A DNA stretch of 50,732 bases from Acidobacteriota bacterium (GCA_019239425.1 JAFAZX010000074.1:1-50732); one strand, 5' to 3'; numbered from the stretch's first letter, positions 40,765-49,859 are shown. Numbers and translations are program-made. Notes: generated from the sequence alone by a model not told the origin.

Positions 40765-43759
40765 AAAAGAGGAACGAGTTGAAGAAGAGGCGCGTGGTCG
40801 AGCGCCAGATGGCGCGGAAGTTCGGGTCTTCCGCGAAGAGGACGACGTGGCCGCGCCCCGCCGGCTCGTCGATGACGTAGGCCGTGCCGCGCAGCAGTTG
40901 CTCCGTCGTCGGCCAGATGAAGCCCGCGACGTGGAGCGGCCGCGCCGTGTCGGCCGAGAAGACGACCGCGTTCGTCCCCTCCTTCGAGGGGCGGAAGAAG
41001 TAGCCGGAGGCCACGAGCACGGGCAGAGTCTCCTGCTCGTAGCCGTACGTGAGCGGGGTGCGCCGGTCTATCGCGGCGCGGAAGATGGCGCCGGGCACCG
41101 CCTCGGGCACGCGCCCGGGCCGCGCGGAGGGCGACGCAATCGGCGGCAGGTCGGGCGGCGCGCCCTCCATCTTCTCAGTCTGCGCGGAGGAGACTTTCGC
41201 CTGCTCGGGCGTCGAGGCGGCGGGCTGCCTCGTCTGCCGGCCGCGCGCGCGCGCCGCCGGTCGGGCGTTCGAGCCGGCGGCCTCCTCTTCCTCCTCAGTG
41301 TCCGCGGGCGAAGGGCTGGGGGCGGGCTTCGGCTCCGCGGCGGGGGCGTCGGACTTCTGTTCGTCTTCGTCGCTGCCGACGAGGCGCGCGGAGGTGAAGT
41401 TCACGTCCTTGAGCGCGCCGAAGACGGCCGCGCCTTTGACGAGGACGAGCGTGCCGCCGCGCTCGACCCAGCCGCGCAGTGTGTCCACGCCGTCCTTGCC
41501 GAAGCGCGCGAAGTACGTGCCGGCCGAGCCGTCCGGCAGGATGACGACGTTGTAGTTGTCGAGCTTCGCGTTCTTGATTCCCTCAATCGTCATCGGCGTG
41601 AAGTCCACGCCCATGCGGTCGAACGTCCACCACATCGCGCCGTAGCCGGTCGTGCTCACGGCGTCGTCGGCCGCGACGACGATCTTGGGCCTCCTGAGAC
41701 TCACGACCGTCTCCGACCCGACGCCCGTCTCGCCCGTGTCTGGAAAGCCCGTGCCGACGGCCGTCACGTCCACGCCCGTCTCGCGCGCGAGCTGCGCGAT
41801 GCGCTCGTGCAGACTCTCCGGGTTGCGCGAGACGCGCGCCACCACCGTCCCGCGCGGCCAGTCGCGCCCGCCCGCGTTCAGGGTCTTCGTCGAGACCGCG
41901 AGCTTGAAACCCTCGCGCAGCAGGCGGAAGACGAGCGAGGCCGCGCCGTTCCTCTCATACGGGATGACGTATGCGACCTGCGCGCGCCCCGTCACGCCGC
42001 CCGGCCGGATGAGAGGTGAGCCGAGCACGTAATAAGGCAGTTCCGGGTGCGCGTAGCTGACGACGCCTGGCTCCGGCTCGGTGCGCAGGACGGGCATCGT
42101 CTGCGGCGGCAGAGTCACGGGCGAGCCCTGCACATCGGAGTCGTCTTCCGTCCAGTAAGCCTCGACGCCGAAGGCAAGCGGGAGCGACCAGGAGGTGATG
42201 TCGTAGAAGCCGTACTCCTCCTTCGCGGCGCTGCGGCCGCGGCGCTCGTTGCGCGCGAAGCGCGCGAGCTGTTCGCGCTGGAACGCCTCGTCCTGCGGCG
42301 TGTGGACTTCGAGCAGAGATTTCGCGACGCGCTTGGAGGGCTGCGCGAGGTCTACGACGTAAGCGCCCGCGGGGAAGTCGCGCGTCGCGGCCGGCGAGTC
42401 CTTGCTGGAATAGTCGTGCGCGCGCGCAGAGCGGAAGGGCGCCGTCGTCCGTCTGACTTCGACGCCCGCGCGCAGAAGATTTTCGACCAGCTCGGCGGCG
42501 CGGCCGGGGTCGCGGCCGGGGAGGATGACGAAGCGGCGGACGCGCCCCGTCCGCCCCTCTTCAATCGCCGTCCGCTTGAACTCGTAGAAGTCGCGCAGGC
42601 GCGCCTCGCGGTTGGAAGCCGCCGTGGCGAGCGTCGTCAAAGAGGCGACGAAGTGCTTGGCGATGCCCGAACGAAGCGTGACGATGGTCTCGTCGTCGCG
42701 CTTCCAACGGAGCCCCTTCCAGCCGCCCCCGTCCGTCTCGTAGGTCATGCCGGTCGCGCCCTGCAAGGCGGGCCACGAGTCCCAGTAGCCGGGGTAGAAG
42801 AGGTCGAACACGTCGCGGACGTAGAAGTCCCAGTTGCGCTGGTCGAACTGCGCGGCGTTGGCGCGGCCGAACGCGGAGAGCCAGCGCTCGGTCTGCTCGG
42901 GCGGCAGGTTCGGGTTGACGGGCAGCGCCGCGGGCGGGAAGAAGAACTGCGAGGGCTGGCCGTGGTGATCCACGGCGACCTGCGGGTTCCATTCGAGGAA
43001 GGCGCGCTGCATGTTGCGCGTCTCGACCTGCGAGGTGGCGACGTTGTCGCGGTTGAGGTCGAAGCGGTAGCGGTTGACGCGGCCGTAGACCGACCACGGC
43101 TCTTCGTGCTCGGCGGCCGAGGGCTCGGGGTCGCCGACGCCGAAGGAGTTGTACCAGGTGACAAAGCGCTCGTGCCCGTCGGGGTTGGCGCAGACGTTGA
43201 TGAGCGCCACGCTGTTCTTCAGGATGTCGAGCGTCGCCGGCTCGTCCGACGCGGCGAGCTGGTAGAGCACCTGCATCATCGCCTCGAACGAGGCCGACTC
43301 GTTGCCGTGGATGGTGTACTGGAGCCAGAGCGCGACCGGGGTGTTTGAGATGAGGCGCTGCGCCTCCTCCTGCGAGAGCGTGCGCGGGTCGCTCAACCGT
43401 TTCAGGTTCGCCTTGATCTCTCCGAGCCGCGCGATGTTCTCGGGCGCCGAGACGGCGACGAGGTGCTGCATCCGGTACTCGTTCGTGAGCCCCATGTCGA
43501 AGACGCGCACGCGGTCGGGCGCGGCCTGCGCGATGGCGTCGATGACGCGCTCCATCAACGCGTAGTTGGTGTGGAACTCGCCCACGTCGTAGCGCAGCAG
43601 GCTCTGCGGGCGGGGCACCTGCTCGCGGTAGGGGCCGCGCGCGTAGAAGTCGAAGCGCCCGCCGGGCTCGACGCGGTCTTGGGCCGTGGCCGGCGGGCAG
43701 AGGGCTGTGAGGAGCAGCAGCAGCGCGAGCGTTGCGCGCGTGCGGGCGTTCTTCGTCAT
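40763..43759 (-). CDS. Secreted M14-family zinc carboxypeptidase, large
   Basis: The 998-residue product has a signal peptide (through PPATAQ). The M14 catalytic domain is at about 55-400: zinc ligands His151 and Glu154 in IHGNESAS, a third His in VDHHGQP near 265, the substrate-carboxylate motif LNRD at 235-238, and Glu341 in TYETDGGG as the catalytic base. The second half includes VILPDGSAGTYFARFGKDGV and WVERGGTLVLVKGAAVF, resembling a glutamine-amidotransferase/DJ-1-like fold. A low-complexity Pro/Glu/Ala segment interrupts it (about 815-890). It should trim C-terminal residues from peptides outside the cell. Length is typical of large bacterial M14 proteins with extra domains. Confidence 0.92.
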   Translation of the reverse strand: MTKNARTRATLALLLLLTALCPPATAQDRVEPGGRFDFYARGPYREQVPRPQSLLRYDVGEFHTNYALMERVIDAIAQAAPDRVRVFDMGLTNEYRMQHLVAVSAPENIARLGEIKANLKRLSDPRTLSQEEAQRLISNTPVALWLQYTIHGNESASFEAMMQVLYQLAASDEPATLDILKNSVALINVCANPDGHERFVTWYNSFGVGDPEPSAAEHEEPWSVYGRVNRYRFDLNRDNVATSQVETRNMQRAFLEWNPQVAVDHHGQPSQFFFPPAALPVNPNLPPEQTERWLSAFGRANAAQFDQRNWDFYVRDVFDLFYPGYWDSWPALQGATGMTYETDGGGWKGLRWKRDDETIVTLRSGIAKHFVASLTTLATAASNREARLRDFYEFKRTAIEEGRTGRVRRFVILPGRDPGRAAELVENLLRAGVEVRRTTAPFRSARAHDYSSKDSPAATRDFPAGAYVVDLAQPSKRVAKSLLEVHTPQDEAFQREQLARFARNERRGRSAAKEEYGFYDITSWSLPLAFGVEAYWTEDDSDVQGSPVTLPPQTMPVLRTEPEPGVVSYAHPELPYYVLGSPLIRPGGVTGRAQVAYVIPYERNGAASLVFRLLREGFKLAVSTKTLNAGGRDWPRGTVVARVSRNPESLHERIAQLARETGVDVTAVGTGFPDTGETGVGSETVVSLRRPKIVVAADDAVSTTGYGAMWWTFDRMGVDFTPMTIEGIKNAKLDNYNVVILPDGSAGTYFARFGKDGVDTLRGWVERGGTLVLVKGAAVFGALKDVNFTSARLVGSDEDEQKSDAPAAEPKPAPSPSPADTEEEEEAAGSNARPAARARGRQTRQPAASTPEQAKVSSAQTEKMEGAPPDLPPIASPSARPGRVPEAVPGAIFRAAIDRRTPLTYGYEQETLPVLVASGYFFRPSKEGTNAVVFSADTARPLHVAGFIWPTTEQLLRGTAYVIDEPAGRGHVVLFAEDPNFRAIWRSTTRLFFNSFLF

Positions 43760-43854
43760 GGCTGGCGCGTGGTCTTCTCTTTCGGCCGTGTGTGTGTTAA
43801 AGACAGCGGCGATATTAACCCGCCGCCCGCGGCGCGGGAAAGGGGAGTTCGAGC

Positions 43855-44079
43855 ATGACGGACGCAGACTACACGACCAGCACGCAGGGCGAGGGGCGCT
43901 GCCCGCGCTGTGACGCCGGCCCGCTCAAGGCCTGGTACGAGCTGAGCGAGGAGGAGCGCGAGGTGGCGGCGCGCCTCCCGGCCTCCGCCGACTTCACACA
44001 GGCCGAGCGTGCCGCCCGCCACCTCTTCTGCACCCGCTGCTGGTTCGAAGAGACCTCCGGCGCGCCGCGCAACGCATGA
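43855..44079 (+). CDS. Small zinc-ribbon protein
   Basis: The 74-residue product has two Cys pairs, CPRCDAGPLKAW near the start and FCTRCWFEE near the end, separated by an acidic helical stretch (ELSEEEREVAARLP). This is the layout of a small zinc ribbon. No known family is identified. GGAAAGGGGAG lies before ATG 43855. It is divergent from the M14 gene and 27 bases upstream of a membrane-protein gene on the same strand. Confidence 0.7.
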   Translation: MTDADYTTSTQGEGRCPRCDAGPLKAWYELSEEEREVAARLPASADFTQAERAARHLFCTRCWFEETSGAPRNA

Positions 44080-44106
44080 GCGCCGCCTTCACCGAGGAGA
44101 TTTGTG

Positions 44107-44682
44107 ATGGATTACAAGACTATCGCGGAGTGGTCGGGCTGGCCCGTCATCGTAGCCGTCATCCTCGCCGGCGGCGGCTACGCCTTCTGGCTGCTGAGCC
44201 AGCGGATTGAGCGCCTCAAAGAAGTTAATACGAATCTCGAAAAGGAGCGGGCCTGGGACGGCAGTTACTCATGTGAGAGGTGCGCGCTCAAGGTAGTCTC
44301 GCCGCCCTTCGGAGAGTCGGTGCCTCGTTCCTTTCGTATCAACGGGACGTTCGAACGGCTGCCGGAGGGGGCCACCGTCTGGGTGTGCGTCGTCGAGGGT
44401 GAGGGAAAGCACCGCCAGTATTGGCCTCAAGGTGATACTGCCAAGATTGACAGGCTGAGCCGAACCTGGCACGCGAGGGTGAATTGGCTAGGGGGCAAAG
44501 CGGGCGACATCCACGAGGTGGTCGTGGTGCTGGCCGGAGAAGATGGACAGGCTCTTATTGCTTACTACCTTAAGGCGGGAGAGGAGAATCATCCTAAGTG
44601 GGTCGGCATTACCCACCTGACTCGGGACATGAAGGAGTGCGTATCCCATAAGGTCATATTTAACGGGCAGGAAGTGGCGTGA
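44107..44682 (+). CDS. Single-pass membrane protein with soluble C-terminal domain
   Basis: The 191-residue product begins MDYKTIAEWSGWPVIVAVIL, with one membrane helix at about 13-31 and then a short coiled coil (RIERLKEVNTNLEKER). The soluble beta-rich domain has VSPPFGESVPRSFRINGTFE, PEGATVWVCVVEGEGK and IHEVVVVLAGEDGQ, an Ig-like or carbohydrate-module-like pattern. No family is recognised. Codon use is less GC-biased than in the neighbours, with many A/T third positions, so the gene may be a recent arrival. GAGGAG lies 7 bases before ATG 44107. A dispersed palindrome follows it immediately. Confidence 0.7.
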   Translation: MDYKTIAEWSGWPVIVAVILAGGGYAFWLLSQRIERLKEVNTNLEKERAWDGSYSCERCALKVVSPPFGESVPRSFRINGTFERLPEGATVWVCVVEGEGKHRQYWPQGDTAKIDRLSRTWHARVNWLGGKAGDIHEVVVVLAGEDGQALIAYYLKAGEENHPKWVGITHLTRDMKECVSHKVIFNGQEVA

Positions 44683-44684
44683 CC

Positions 44685-44771
44685 GTCGCTGACGCGACGT
44701 GGCTGAATCTCGGGCACCCCAACCCGGCCTTGAAAGGCCGGGCTACATTCAGACGCCGCTGACGCGGCGTC
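44685..44771. repeat. Dispersed palindromic repeat shared with 36155-36202
   Basis: Three hairpins in a row: CGTCGCTGACGCGACG (44685-44700), CCCGGCCTTGAAAGGCCGGG (44723-44742) and GACGCCGCTGACGCGGCGTC (44752-44771). The central and right ones, joined by CTACATTCA, match the segment inside the heptad hairpin at 36155-36202. Confidence 0.8.
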
Positions 44772-44785
44772 AGGAGAGACGCGAC

Positions 44786-45319
44786 GTGTGGAGCGCCTTG
44801 AAGTTTCTGCTCGACCGCGCGAGCGCGGACGCGTGGCAGTTGATCGTGGCGGTCGCGCTGTGCCTGCTCTTCCCCGCGCTGGCGGCGTTGGCGTTGTGGC
44901 CGGCGGGCGAGGCCGGGGTGGGCTTGCGGTTGTTGAAGGGGTTCGGGGTCTTCTGGGTCTCGGTGTTCGTCGTGTACCTCGTGGCGGCGTGGGTGCAAAG
45001 GCGACTGCGCGTCGACCTGTACTCGCACCCGGACGCGTTCGTCTTGTCGAACCTGCTCGCGAGCGGCGCGCTCATGCTCGGCTGGACGGCGTTCGCCGCG
45101 CTCTCCGTGCAGGGAGCGGCGGCGGCCGCGGGGCTCTGGCTGAAGGGCGCGCTCTACCTGCTGGGGCTTCTGTCGGGCGTGGTGGCGTGTCAGGTGTTGG
45201 GTTCGTTCTACACCGGCCACGTCTACAGGCTCGCGTGCCTCGTCGTCGCGTGCGCGGGCTTCATCCTGTTCGCCGCCTGGCCGGCGCCGGCGCGCGCGGC
45301 GTTCGGGTGGCTGTTTTGA
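44786..45319 (+). CDS. Polytopic membrane protein, YIP1-like layout
   Basis: The 177-residue product from GTG 44786 begins MWSALKFLLDRASADAWQLI. It has about five membrane helices (near 20-40, 50-72, 90-112, 116-140 and 146-165). The overall layout resembles small YIP1-like proteins, but no signature is firm. AGGAGAG lies 7 bases before the GTG. A longer start at 44699 would translate the palindromic repeat and is rejected. The gene is followed closely by the hydrolase fragment at 45336. Confidence 0.6.
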   Translation: MWSALKFLLDRASADAWQLIVAVALCLLFPALAALALWPAGEAGVGLRLLKGFGVFWVSVFVVYLVAAWVQRRLRVDLYSHPDAFVLSNLLASGALMLGWTAFAALSVQGAAAAAGLWLKGALYLLGLLSGVVACQVLGSFYTGHVYRLACLVVACAGFILFAAWPAPARAAFGWLF

Positions 45320-45335
45320 CGAAGGAGAAACCTAC

Positions 45336-45671
45336 TTGAGACGAACACTGTGCCTCGCCTTCTTCGCCCTCGCGCTGCTCCCCTTCTCCGTAAAGGCCGC
45401 GCCGGACTTCGACACGCTCGACGAGGCCGAGCGCAAAATCCCCGTCGCGCTCTTCGTCGGCACGCGCGACCAGTTCTTCCCCGTCTCCTCCGTCCGCGCC
45501 ACGCGCGACGCCTTCACGAAACGCGGCTTCACGGCCGAGCTGACCGAAATCCCCAACCAAGACCACGACTACTACAAGATTTCGGCGAACATCAACGCGA
45601 AGGCCTGGGCCTTCCTCAAACAGCACAAACTCGCGGCCGAGGCGCGCTACAAGGAGCACCACTTCAAATAG
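45336..45671 (+). CDS. Truncated secreted alpha/beta-hydrolase (C-terminal part only)
   Basis: The 111-residue product joins its own signal peptide (RRTLCLAFFALALLPFSVKA) to the last third of an alpha/beta hydrolase. IPVALFVGTRDQFFPVSSVR carries the catalytic-acid Asp and PNQDHDYYKISANINAKAWA the catalytic His, but the nucleophile Ser and oxyanion part are absent. It therefore cannot be an active hydrolase alone. The TTG start is supported by GAAGGAG 9 bases upstream. It may be a domain retained for binding, or the relic of a deletion. Confidence 0.65.
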   Translation: MRRTLCLAFFALALLPFSVKAAPDFDTLDEAERKIPVALFVGTRDQFFPVSSVRATRDAFTKRGFTAELTEIPNQDHDYYKISANINAKAWAFLKQHKLAAEARYKEHHFK

Positions 45672-45812
45672 CGCCGGGGCGGGCGTACAAATTGGTCTTG
45701 ATTTATCCGCGATTCCGAGTATCATCTGATTCCGCTTCCCCCGCTTCCGCTCCCAAACTGAACCCTCGCCGACGCTCCTTTAGCAGACCCGCGCCCGGAG
45801 GTGTTTCACAAG

Positions 45813-46565
45813 ATGAAGAGGATGCTCTGCGGCTTCGCGTTCGCACTGCTGGCCGCCGCCCTGCTCGCGCCCTCGGCCGCGCCGACGACGGCCGCCGACG
45901 ACCCGCTGTCGGCGGTCATCAAGCAGGACGGCAACACCGTCTCGCTCGACCTGCGTTTCGACCGGAAGCGGCGGAACACCGTCCAGCACGTCCTCTCCTT
46001 CCTCGACTACGGGGCGAACGGCTACGCCACGGGCTTCGTCGTCGGCGACCGCCTGGTGATGACGGCCTACCACGTCGTCTCGGGCCAGTTGAGCGCCTCG
46101 AAGAAGGCGCAGCTCGGCTTCGGCCCGAAGGACGAGCTGGAGGTGAAGGCGTTCGTCAACGGCTGCCAGGCGCAGGTCTTGCGCGTAGACGAGGAGGCAG
46201 ACCTCGCGCTGCTGCGCGTCTGCCGCACGCCGCGGCGGACGGCCGCGCCCGCCTTCCAGGCGAGCCTGAGCGAGGACGAACGCCTCCTCCTCATCGCGCG
46301 CCCGAACGGCGAGAAGAGCGTCCGGCGCGGGCAGTTCTCCGGCCCCTACAACTTCCGCGGCAAGCAGTACTGGGCGGCGCGCATCGACGGCCACGACGGC
46401 TTCTCGGGCAGCCCCGTCTACAACGACCGCGCGCAGATCGTCGGCGTCTTCAGCGGCTACGACTGGGAGCGCAAGCTCGGCGTCATCAGCCCCGGCGAGC
46501 GCGCCCAGAAGCTCCTCGAAGAGTACAGCAACGACAAGGGAAGTGGGGACGGGGACAAGCAGTAA
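45813..46565 (+). CDS. Secreted trypsin-like serine protease
   Basis: Product of 250 residues with a signal peptide (to about SAAPTTAA). The chymotrypsin-type triad is visible as His in LVMTAYHVVSG, Asp in DEEADLALLRVC and Ser in GHDGFSGSPVYNDRAQIVGV. No PDZ domain follows. The oxyanion motif is GFSGSP rather than GNSGGP. It probably acts in the periplasm or outside the cell; the target is unknown. GGAGG lies 10 bases before ATG 45813. A second trypsin-like enzyme in this window is the FHA-linked one at 15145. Confidence 0.88.
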   Translation: MKRMLCGFAFALLAAALLAPSAAPTTAADDPLSAVIKQDGNTVSLDLRFDRKRRNTVQHVLSFLDYGANGYATGFVVGDRLVMTAYHVVSGQLSASKKAQLGFGPKDELEVKAFVNGCQAQVLRVDEEADLALLRVCRTPRRTAAPAFQASLSEDERLLLIARPNGEKSVRRGQFSGPYNFRGKQYWAARIDGHDGFSGSPVYNDRAQIVGVFSGYDWERKLGVISPGERAQKLLEEYSNDKGSGDGDKQ

Positions 46566-46573
46566 GGATTTGT

Positions 46574-46795
46574 TTGAGAAGCCCCGAAGGGGCGAGATGA
46601 AAAAGCCAGGGGCAGAGCGAAGGCGCAAGCCCGAGCGCCGCCCCTGGTAATGTCGTGATAAATATTTTGAGCCCCGAAGGGGCGGAATAACGGTCGATGT
46701 TATTCCGCCCCTTCGGGGCTCATGTGAATCTTCGAATTGCTTTCCAGGGGCGTTGCCCCTGGCTATCTCATAACGCCCCTTCGGGGCTTCTCAAG
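46574..46795. repeat. Nested palindrome array built on GCCCCGAAGGGGC
   Basis: The outer arms TTGAGAAGCCCCGAAGGGGC (from 46574) and GCCCCTTCGGGGCTTCTCAA (to 46795) enclose a CCAGGGGC...GCCCCTGG stem (about 46607-46648). There follows a 23-bp perfect hairpin around GCCCCGAAGGGGCGGAATAA (about 46671-46720), and another CCAGGGGC/GCCCCTGG stem (about 46744-46762). The whole stretch between the protease gene and glnE is self-complementary, and its right end covers the glnE stop codon. Confidence 0.85.
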
Positions 46796-49751
46796 CGGAC
46801 GTGATTCTCTCGTACGCGGCGCGGACGGCGGCCATGCGTGCGGCGAGTTCCCTGGTGAGTTCGGCGGGCGAGTCGTAGCCGGCGCGGCGGGCGAGGTCGC
46901 GGAGGACGGGGTGGTCTTGCGCCGCGGGCAGGCGCGTCGAGCGGCCGGCGAGCAGGCGCAGCTCGTGGTCGAGCCGGCGCAGCAGCACGTAGCCCTCACA
47001 CAACGCCTCGTAATCCTCCTCGGACAAAGAGCCTGCTTCGCGCAGCCGTTTGAGCGTCGCGCCCGTCGAGCGGTCTTCGCCCGCGTCGGGCTGCCGGTCG
47101 CGCAGTTGCAGGTAGCGTGCGGTGAAGTACACGTCGAGCATCCCGCCCGCGCCGTACTTGATGTCCGTCCCGCGCGCGGCCCCCTTCTCCCTCTCAAGCC
47201 TTTCGCGCACGCGCCGCGTCTCCGCCGCGAGGAGTGAAGCGTCCGCCGCCGCCGCGCCCTCGTGCACGGCCGCGCGCGCGCGCGCTTCGACCAGGCGGCC
47301 GAACTCCTGGTCGCCCGCCACCGCGCGCAGCTTGACGTGCGCCAGCCACTCCCACACGCCCGCGCGCCCGCGCACGTACTCGACGAACGCGCGCGAGGAG
47401 GAGGCGAGCGGCCCGTTCTTCCCGTCGGGCCTCAGCCTCAAGTCCAGGCGGTAGAGCGAGCCGTCGCGCGTGAGGCTTGAGAGCGCGTTGACCAGCAGCT
47501 CGACCATGCGCGCGTAAGCCTGCTCGCACGTCAGACCTCTAATTGGCGAAGGCACCTCCTCGTCGTAGACGAGCACGAGGTCGAGGTCGGAGCCGTAGTC
47601 CATCCCGCCGCTCGCGAGCCTCCCCAAGCCCAGGGCGGCGAGCCGCGGCCCCGCCGCCAAGCGGCCGTAGCGCCGCGCCAGCTCGCGCCGCGCGACCAGC
47701 AGCCCGACGTTGATGCTCGCCGCGGCGAGCGAGGTCTGGAGCGCGTTCGACTCCTGCAAAGTCAGCTCGCCCGCCGCGTCGCGCGCGCCCAGCTCGACGA
47801 CGAGGTGCGTCCACGCGCGGCGCAGCGCGGCCAGTTCGCCCCGGAGCGTCGTCTCGCCGTCCACGGCCGCGCGCAAAAGCGCACGCTGGTCGCGCGCGAG
47901 AACTACCGCGGCCGGCGTCGCGACCGAAGTGATGAGCGCGGGGTTCGTCGTCAAGACCTCGCCGAAGAACTCGGACGCGCCGCACAGCCTGACGAGGTTC
48001 CGCAGCGCCGTCGTCGAGAAGCCTTCGCCGCCGGTCGTCTTCGCGAGCGAAGCGCCGACGCGCGCCGCGAGCGAGAGCGCGCGCCGCCTGTTCTGAGAGC
48101 GCGCCGCCTCCTCGCGCAGGAGCCGTTCGACCTCTTCGGCCGCGGGCGGCTCGTCGCCCGCGCGCGCGAGTTTTTCAGCGAAGACGGCCGCCGCCGCGCG
48201 CACGTTCAAGTCCTCGGCCGTGTCGGCCGGCTCGGGCTGTGTCGGAGTTTGAGTTTGAGACGTTGCCGCCTGAGACTCGACGGCGACCGTGTCCGACGTG
48301 TCCGACGTGTCCGACTTCGACGGAGCCGAGTCCCCTTCCCGGCGACTCTCATCCTCGACGTCGAAGACGCGCGTGAAGGCGCGGCTCACGGCCGAGGTGT
48401 GGCGTCGGAGCGCCTCGTCGAACTCTCCCACGGCGTGCTCGGGCGCGAAGTGCATGCGGCGCGCGAGCAGCGCGCGCCGCTGCGGGTCTTCCGGGACGGT
48501 GTGCGTCTGCAGGCCCTGCTCCATCTGCAGGCGGTGCTCGACCGTGCGCAGGAAGTTGTAGGCTTCGGACAGCTCGCCGCGCTCGCGCTCTTCGATGAGT
48601 CCGCGGTCTGCGAGGCGTCCGAGCGAGATGAGCGTGTGCGGCGCTTGCAGCCACGGGTCGCGCCCGCCGTGCGCGAGCTGGAGCGCCTGCGCGATGAACT
48701 CGATCTCGCGGATGCCGCCGCGCCCTAACTTGACGTTGAAGCCGCGCGACTCCTCGGCGTGGAAGCGGTCGATCTTCTGCTTGGCGAGCCGCACGTCGGC
48801 GAGCGCCTGCCCGACGGTCTGCTCCCGACGGTAGACGCGGTCGCGGACGCTTTCGGCGAAACGCGCGAACAGCCCCTGCGACCCCGCGGCCGCGCGCGCG
48901 CGGATGAGCACCTGCAGCTCCCAGGCGTGCGCCTTCTCGCGGTAGTAGCGCAGGGCCTCTTTGAGCGAGACGGCGAGCGCGCCGTCCCGCCCGTGCGGCC
49001 TCAAACGTAAATCGACCCTGTAGGCGGCGCCCTCGCCGGCGGGGCTGCCGACGATGCGCGTGACGCGCTCGGCCAGGCGGACGAAGAACTCGCGGTTGGT
49101 CGTCGCGCCGCGCTCGCCCGCGCCGGAGGTCTCGCCGTCTTCGGAGTAGAGGAAGAGGAGGTCTATGTCGGAAGAGTAGTTCAGCTCGCGCGAGCCGAGC
49201 TTGCCGAGCGCGACGACCGTCACGTCGGCCGTCGTCTTCCGCCCCCGGGCGTCCGTGCACTGCGGCGCGCCGTAGAGGTTCTCAAGCTCCTGCCGCGCGA
49301 GCGAGAGGGCGTGGACGAGCGCGGCGTCGGCGAGGTTGGAAAGCTCCTCGGTCGTCTCGACGAGCGTCGTCGCGTGGCGTATGTCGTGGAGGTAGACGCG
49401 CAGAAGCTCGCGGCGGCGGAAGCGCGCGAGCTGCACCTGCGGCGACACCTGCGTGTGCGTGAGCGCGAAGCGCGCCAGGGACTCGCGCAGCTCTTCGGTC
49501 GCGCGCACGCGCGCGTCGGAGCGTTCGCGCGCGAGCCAGGTCAAGTAGTCGGGGTTCTGTTCGAGCGTCGTGCCCAGCAGGGGGCTCCACGCCGCGAGCG
49601 CGAGCGCGTCGGCCAGCAGGCCGCCGTCGCGCGCGAAGGCGCGGGCCGCGCGCGCGTGCGAAGCGGTGACGCGCTCGTAGAAGAGGCGCGCGCCCTCCGG
49701 GTCGGGCAGCTCGCGGACGAGTGATTCGGTTTTTTCGTACGGCGCCGGCAA
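46791..49751 (-). CDS. glnE: Bifunctional glutamine-synthetase adenylyltransferase/deadenylylase
   Basis: The 986-residue product carries two nucleotidyltransferase domains. One has VVALGKLGSRELNYSSDIDL near residue 180 with GGIREIEFIAQALQL after it; the other has LGLGRLASGGMDYGSDLDLV near residue 705 with GAGGMLDVYFTARYLQ. Each holds the GxxxxxxxDxD metal motif. GlnE adds AMP to, or removes it from, glutamine synthetase in response to nitrogen status. A low-complexity linker (about 475-515, SDTSDTSDT and Gln/Thr-rich) separates the halves. The start appears to be TTG 49751, close to a TAATAT box. The target glnA lies just upstream and shows the modifiable Tyr. Confidence 0.95.
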   Translation of the reverse strand: MPAPYEKTESLVRELPDPEGARLFYERVTASHARAARAFARDGGLLADALALAAWSPLLGTTLEQNPDYLTWLARERSDARVRATEELRESLARFALTHTQVSPQVQLARFRRRELLRVYLHDIRHATTLVETTEELSNLADAALVHALSLARQELENLYGAPQCTDARGRKTTADVTVVALGKLGSRELNYSSDIDLLFLYSEDGETSGAGERGATTNREFFVRLAERVTRIVGSPAGEGAAYRVDLRLRPHGRDGALAVSLKEALRYYREKAHAWELQVLIRARAAAGSQGLFARFAESVRDRVYRREQTVGQALADVRLAKQKIDRFHAEESRGFNVKLGRGGIREIEFIAQALQLAHGGRDPWLQAPHTLISLGRLADRGLIEERERGELSEAYNFLRTVEHRLQMEQGLQTHTVPEDPQRRALLARRMHFAPEHAVGEFDEALRRHTSAVSRAFTRVFDVEDESRREGDSAPSKSDTSDTSDTVAVESQAATSQTQTPTQPEPADTAEDLNVRAAAAVFAEKLARAGDEPPAAEEVERLLREEAARSQNRRRALSLAARVGASLAKTTGGEGFSTTALRNLVRLCGASEFFGEVLTTNPALITSVATPAAVVLARDQRALLRAAVDGETTLRGELAALRRAWTHLVVELGARDAAGELTLQESNALQTSLAAASINVGLLVARRELARRYGRLAAGPRLAALGLGRLASGGMDYGSDLDLVLVYDEEVPSPIRGLTCEQAYARMVELLVNALSSLTRDGSLYRLDLRLRPDGKNGPLASSSRAFVEYVRGRAGVWEWLAHVKLRAVAGDQEFGRLVEARARAAVHEGAAAADASLLAAETRRVRERLEREKGAARGTDIKYGAGGMLDVYFTARYLQLRDRQPDAGEDRSTGATLKRLREAGSLSEEDYEALCEGYVLLRRLDHELRLLAGRSTRLPAAQDHPVLRDLARRAGYDSPAELTRELAARMAAVRAAYERITSA

Positions 49752-49859
49752 GGTTTTGATATATTACGCGGCCGCCGACGGCGTAGGCCAGACCCGCGCC
49801 ACAGTCTCGGACGAAATCGCTGACCGCCGGCGGAGGTCGGGCCGGCAAGGAGGAACCGC

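Noticed and set aside
44699..44785. Upstream start for the polytopic membrane protein
   Set aside because: It would translate the dispersed palindrome; GTG 44786 has a proper ribosome-binding site.
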